Assembly: GCA_019419525.1 (NCBI GenBank)
Contig: DXZU01000043.1
Span: forward strand, 1 to 5,689
Reading direction: 5' to 3'
DNA length: 5,689 nt
Source of the DNA: Collinsella sp.
GTDB taxonomy: Bacteria; Actinomycetota; Coriobacteriia; Coriobacteriales; Coriobacteriaceae
This document shows positions 5,630 to 5,689 of the stretch, one piece after another. Every line of letters starts with the position of its first letter. Positions within the stretch are counted from its first letter, which is position 1. Below the pieces are notes generated by a model that was given only the letters and a program-made list of their open reading frames with translations, was not told the DNA's origin and did not search any database. Position numbers and translations under genes: made by a program.

Positions 5630-5660
5630 ACTTTTGGTAGCGCGCAGAGATGTGGTGTAA

Positions 5661-5682
5661 GAGGCGGGGAATGCCCCGCCTC
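5661..5682. terminator. GC-rich hairpin at right edge, possible terminator
   Basis: GAGGCGGGG (5661-5669) and CCCCGCCTC (5674-5682) form a perfect 9-bp stem with a 4-nt loop (AATG). The window ends in CCTT a few bases later, so a T tract on the plus strand may lie beyond the edge. It could also end a minus-strand gene entering from the right. Confidence 0.5.
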
Positions 5683-5689
5683 CGCCCTT

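Larger units (their letters stand above)
5382..5689. other. Gene-free, structure-rich region upstream of the nad operon
   Basis: No convincing gene is present. The stretch is occupied by an imperfect 24-bp inverted repeat (5405-5473), small hairpins (CGGG-CAG-CCCG followed by TTTT, 5474-5488; GACCA/TGGTC, 5495-5512), a second long inverted repeat (5551-5629) and a GC-rich hairpin at the right edge. The only open frames are short, and the best (37 residues, 5527-5640) lies mostly inside the second inverted repeat. Confidence 0.6.

Noticed and set aside
1..5689. CRISPR array, insertion sequence or phage genes
   Set aside because: No regularly spaced direct repeats, transposase, integrase or phage protein was found on either strand.

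Overview
The window looks like a chromosomal segment of a high-GC anaerobic actinobacterium, most likely a Collinsella-type member of the Coriobacteriia. This is inferred from base composition, strong purine-rich ribosome binding sites, a clostridial-type 2[4Fe-4S] ferredoxin and a compact nadA-nadB-nadC-niaR operon. The genus is a guess from memory of such genomes. No mobile gene, CRISPR array, tRNA or rRNA is visible.

Layout. Positions 1-467 (minus strand) hold the first 155 codons of dnaK, cut by the left edge. Positions 468-1010 form a gene-free divergent region. It contains the dnaK leader and probable promoter, small palindromes, an orphan terminator-like hairpin at 837-869, and a probable extended -10 promoter for the next gene. 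Positions 1011-1196 (plus) encode a 61-residue ferredoxin with two [4Fe-4S] motifs, followed by a very strong hairpin with A and T tracts on both sides (1232-1280) that can stop transcription from either direction. Positions 1281-1433 hold a roughly 98-bp nested inverted repeat.

Positions 1434-5300 (minus strand) are one operon, transcribed right to left: nadA (quinolinate synthase), nadB (L-aspartate oxidase), nadC (quinolinate phosphoribosyltransferase) and a NiaR-type regulator (helix-turn-helix plus 3H domain). The three enzymes make a complete route from L-aspartate and dihydroxyacetone phosphate to nicotinate mononucleotide. The fourth protein is probably the niacin-responsive repressor of the operon. 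A 36-bp perfect palindrome (5346-5381) overlaps the -35 element of the likely nadA promoter and is the obvious NiaR operator. nadB/nadC and nadC/niaR are tightly coupled, with a 3-nt gap and a TAATG overlap. nadA and nadB are separated by a 35-bp REP-like palindrome, which makes the apparent ATG start of nadB doubtful and favours a GTG start at 4219.

Positions 5382-5689 contain no convincing gene but are rich in secondary structure: a 24-bp imperfect inverted repeat (5405-5473), a 12-bp inverted repeat enclosing a 37-codon ORF (5551-5629) and a GC-rich hairpin at the right edge (5661-5682).

The genes are ordinary housekeeping functions. The observations that go beyond them are the palindromic elements between the genes, which may be copies of repeat families or structured RNAs, and the short form of NadB.
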